A stretch of DNA of 64,000 nt from Lycium barbarum. Lineage: Eukaryota; Streptophyta; Magnoliopsida; Solanales; Solanaceae. The position numbers and the translations under genes are program-made. Under the pieces are notes generated by a model that did no database searches, was not told where the DNA came from, and worked only from the letters and a program-made list of their open reading frames with translations. The first letter of the stretch is position 1. Each line of letters begins with the position of its first letter. Where the stretch lies: assembly GCF_019175385.1 (NCBI RefSeq), contig NC_083342.1:115196376-115260375 (forward strand), given 5' to 3'. This document shows positions 60,836-64,000 of the stretch, in pieces.

Positions 60836-61264
60836 AGTCAATTTAACCCTAATTTCTCTTGTAAATATTTAAAAAGACGTACTGGATTTAGGAAATATAT
60901 AGTACTAGTAGAATATAGGAAATCAGATAGCACTCGTGCAAATTAGGACCATGTCATGCCTTTAACTTTTTTTTTTTTCCCTAAGGCAATGGATTTTGTG
61001 TCCTTTTTAATCTGTTGAATTCTAATAAATCTTAGTGGAATTGAAGATCTGCAGTGTTACGTTTTAATATATAATAGTGGAAAACTCAAATACTTTATGT
61101 TCCTTTTTTTTTTTTTTTTTTTTTGAAGATATGAATTTTCAACTGCTTATTTATCTAAATTTATACCTCCAATTCTATTTTATTTTTGCTGTTTAAATTA
61201 ATCCTCCAAACAACAATTTTTATGTAAGCAGCTACCCTGCATGCTATAATATTGAACAAAATAA
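60836..61264. other. 3' flank of the Gly/Cys-rich gene
   Basis: AT-rich, with two T runs (60968-60979, 61105-61124). Nothing else seen. Confidence 0.45.
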
Positions 61265-61274
61265 ATACTTACTA

Positions 61275-62307
61275 CAACAACAACCCAGTGAAATCTCACA
61301 ACGTGGGTCTGGGGAGGGTAGAGTGTACGCAGACCTTACTCCTACCAAGGTACGACGGCTGTTTCCGAAAGACCCTCGGCTCAATAAAAAACATAAAAAA
61401 CATAAAAAGAAGTCAGATAAGGCTAAGAGATTCAAAGCGATATGGAAATGAAGTAACGCAAGCGACACAGATAACATAGAATATTCAAAGCACAGGAAAT
61501 AAGAGATAATAGCATAAATCAGAGCACAAGAAATTATACTACGATAATGCGACTACTAATAAGACAGGATAATGAGACTATCTACTAGCCTTCTACCCTA
61601 ATGTGGTTCCTCCAAACCATCCTATCTAAGGTCATGTCCTCGGTAAGCTGTAATTGCGTCATGTCGTGTCTAATTACCTCTCCCCAATACTTCTTTGGCC
61701 TACCCCTACCTCGTCTGAAACCATCCATGGCCAACCTCTCACACCTCCGCACTGGGGCATCTGTGTCTCTCCTCTTCACATGCCCAAACCATCTCAATCT
61801 CGCTTCTCGCATCTTGTCTTCCACCGAGGCCACTCCCACCTTGTCCCGAATATCCTCATTCCTAATCCTGTCACTCCTGGTGTGGCCACACATCCATCTC
61901 AACATTCTCATCTCAGCAACTTTCATCTTTTGAACGTGAGAAATCTTAACTGGCCAACACTCCGCCCCATACAACATAGTCGATCTAACCACCACTTTGT
62001 AGAACTTGCCCTTAAGTTGTGGTGGCACCTTCTTGTCACATAGCACTCCGGAAGCAAGCCTCCATTTCATCCACCCTGCCCCAATACGATGTGTGACATC
62101 ATCGTCAATCTCCCCGCTGCCTTGCATAATAGACCCAAGATACTTGAAACTACTTTTCTTCTGGATGGCTTGGGCACCAAACCTCACTTCCAAGCCAGCC
62201 TCCTGGGTGCTTCACTAAACTTACACTCTAAGTACTCTGTCTTGGTCCTACTCAACTTAAACCCTTTAGACTCCAGAGTTTGTCTCCAATCCTCCAGCTT
62301 AGCAATT
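61275..62307 (-). mobile_element. 5'-truncated RTE-type LINE with TTG tail
   Basis: Minus-strand copy flanked by the 10-bp TSD ATACTTACTA (61265-61274, 62308-62317). Its 3' end (plus-strand 61275-61370) carries GTTTCCGAAAGACCCTC on one side and the TS-SINE tail GGTCTGCGTACACTC ... TGGG(TTG)n. The tail matches the insertion in cpFtsY intron 10 and supports the known link between TS SINEs and Solanaceae RTE LINEs. Confidence 0.88.
61585..62300 (-). pseudogene. RTE LINE ORF, C-terminal part
   Basis: A 202-aa frame with [42 protein letters not shown] and [13 protein letters not shown], the conserved region downstream of RT in plant RTE elements. Upstream (62194-62300) the same protein continues in another frame ([20 protein letters not shown]), so a frameshift near 62193 breaks it. 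The RT core itself is absent because the copy is 5'-truncated. Confidence 0.88.
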
Positions 62308-62343
62308 ATACTTACTATTGTAATATAATTGCTTGCACACAAA

Positions 62344-62377
<34 letters not shown>

Positions 62378-62601
62378 TATGGTTTCCTTATATATAAGAG
62401 TAAACCAGTGTTTAAATATCTGAAAGAAAGAAATCACATGTTTTAAAGTTTTTCTTATCAATATATAGTTTAGTTTACTGTCTTTCTATAAGTAACTTTA
62501 TAATTTAACGTCGCAAAAAGTTCAATGTGTAATATTCTCTCAGCAAATTATATTATTGCAGTATCAATTTTAAATTAAATTAAATGCATGTGTTAGTCCG
62601 T

Positions 62602-62693
62602 ACCTCTCTCAAAATAGGGGGAAAGTCTACGTACGATCTACCCTTCCCAGACCTCACTTGTAGGTATACACTGGGTATGTTATTTTTGTTATT
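62602..62693 (+). mobile_element. short TS-SINE/RTE 3'-end insertion
   Basis: 92 bp with AAAGTCTACGTACGATCTACC, CTTCCCAGACCTCACTTGTA and an ACTGGG-TTGTT-like tail. It is flanked by perfect 12-bp repeats GTGTTAGTCCGT (62590-62601, 62694-62705). Severely 5'-truncated. Confidence 0.82.
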
Positions 62694-62705
62694 GTGTTAG
62701 TCCGT

Positions 62706-63745
62706 GGCCTAACTGACGTAATCTTTTATTTTGCAATTACGAAAATAGTCATTGCATAGTTTGTTCGGAATACCAAAATAATAAATTTAAAAGATTACAA
62801 ATGTCAAAATTGATTAAGTGATAAATATGTATGTGAAAAGCGTGTGTTGTATAATTGTATTCATTAAACTAGCATAAACATCAGGTATGGATAAGTATAC
62901 TCAAATCATATGTTGTATATAGATTTAGAAAAGTAGTTCATAAAGTTATCTAACAGGATAATAACATTGAGATAGTTATTCATCAATTATAAGAATGTCT
63001 TAAATAAGTTTCTCGCAATCTGATATCAGCTTTAGGCCTCCTACAGTATGAATTAGTTTATTCTCTCTAATTATTTTCTATCCTTTGGTAATCAAATCCA
63101 AAAAGAAAATGAAAAGATCCTGCTAATTGCATTTCGCTTACGTTCCCCTTTTCCAAGTTTTCTAACTAGACCCGATTTAACGAAATGTTGAAATCCCCAA
63201 TGCCCTCCAAAGTCACAAATGAAATCCCTGCCCCTATAATGCCCCAAACCGAAATTCCAAATTCACGGTCAAAAATTCCTATGAAGCAAACGCCAAAAAC
63301 CCCAAAGACAATAAATAATCTACGAAACTATACTATGTTTGAATTTCATTTAAGGAAGGAAATGGGATACCCGGTAATATGAATTTTGTGGTATTATCGC
63401 ACGGACAGAGCCAGTACATTGTGGTAGGTTATACTTAAGGAACGAATTGAGAAGTACTAAGGTCACAATATATAAGTTTCTCTCCCAATTTAGTTTGTCT
63501 TTTGGTAGAATCTTGGTCTAAGCTTTGATCAAGATGCATCTTTGAAATAAGTAATAATCGAAAATGGAGCTCAAGATGACAATACAAAATAAATAAGCTT
63601 CGGTCATGCCTCTCATTTTTTGATGCAGTGCCAAAAAAGATAATTTATTTTACCGCACCAGAGTTGCTAAAAAAATTCTTGCTACATGTATATTTTTATT
63701 GAGTTTACTCTTTAAAAGACTTATAGGGCCATTTAATTTGGCTGC
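62706..63745. other. noncoding, no gene recognised
   Basis: AT-rich. A 65-residue frame at 63185-63382 is Pro/Thr/Lys-rich with no recognised domain, and I do not count it as a gene. Confidence 0.4.
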
Positions 63746-63835
63746 ACGCAAGGGTGAGCTAACCCCAAAAACCCGTCCTCAGTGGATTGCAGACTGCAAC
63801 TCGCTTGCATGAGGCAGGGATCGCTAGTAATCATC
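63746..63835 (+). pseudogene. plastid 16S rRNA fragment in nuclear DNA
   Basis: Matches the 3' part of plastid 16S rRNA: CAAGGGTGAGCTAACC, CCAAAAACCCGTCCTCAG, GGATTGCAGACTGCAACTCG, and ATCGCTAGTAATC. Small deletions (such as the missing TTC in CAGTTCGG) and substitutions show decay, so it is an old transfer. Confidence 0.85.
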
Positions 63836-64000
63836 TGATTGTTGAATAAAAGTCTTCAAGTTGTAATTTCCCATTTCATCAACTTGTATGTCTTTGATTT
63901 CAATCGCTGATATTGCAGCAGATAAGCTACACCATTGCACCTGAATCATCTGTAAATAAGTGTTGTAACCAAAACAAGAGGGGATTTCCTCAAGCCGCTC
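63836..64000. other. right edge, unassigned
   Basis: No feature recognised; the window ends here. Confidence 0.4.

Overview
This is plant nuclear DNA, most likely from the family Solanaceae. The AT-rich noncoding sequence, spliced genes with GT-AG introns, and TS/RTE-type tails (GGTCTGCGTACA...TGGG followed by TTG repeats), Au-SINE and Stowaway/hAT/MULE-type MITEs point to that family. I cannot name the genus from sequence alone.

Five host genes are well supported. From left to right they are: a single-exon C2-domain protein of the BAP1/BAP2 type (479-1054, minus); the chloroplast SRP receptor cpFtsY, reconstructed as 11 exons and 365 aa (16794-21141, plus); and three three-exon paralogues of a hotdog-fold acyl-CoA thioesterase (A 22509-28798, B 46180-48200, C 50318-52656, all minus, 179 aa each, identical exon lengths 249/147/144). 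A sixth probable gene is a small MGSC-starting Gly/Cys-rich protein (60563-60835, plus). Everything else is repeats and decayed sequence.

Two segmental duplications shape the window. A tandem duplication links about 2305-6380 (copy 1) with 7944-16290 (copy 2). A second, larger one links 22030-30140 (thioesterase A block) with 45698-49640 (thioesterase B block). Because each copy received different insertions later, the partner copy gives the empty site. This allows exact element boundaries and relative dating without any tool.

Mobile elements: a complete 7,947-bp LTR retrotransposon (31424-39370) has 2,987-bp LTRs that look identical, an iMet primer-binding site, a polypurine tract and TSD CTAGG. 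Its 2-kb internal region has no gag-pol but carries a full-length 5S rRNA-like stretch. It sits inside a Helitron-like stretch (30291-43762) that also holds a broken CrRLK1L receptor-kinase fragment. Solo LTRs with 5-bp TSDs lie at 3455-3962, 10236-12669 (nested in a LINE), 23825-26983 (in thioesterase A intron 1) and 55204-57294. There is also an L1-type LINE, an RTE-type LINE with a 10-bp TSD, SINEs, MULE-like TIR elements with 9-10-bp TSDs, hAT-like elements with 8-bp TSDs, TAA-TSD MITEs filled with GGGTGG minisatellites, and two kinds of plastid-derived debris (tRNA-Phe and 16S rRNA).
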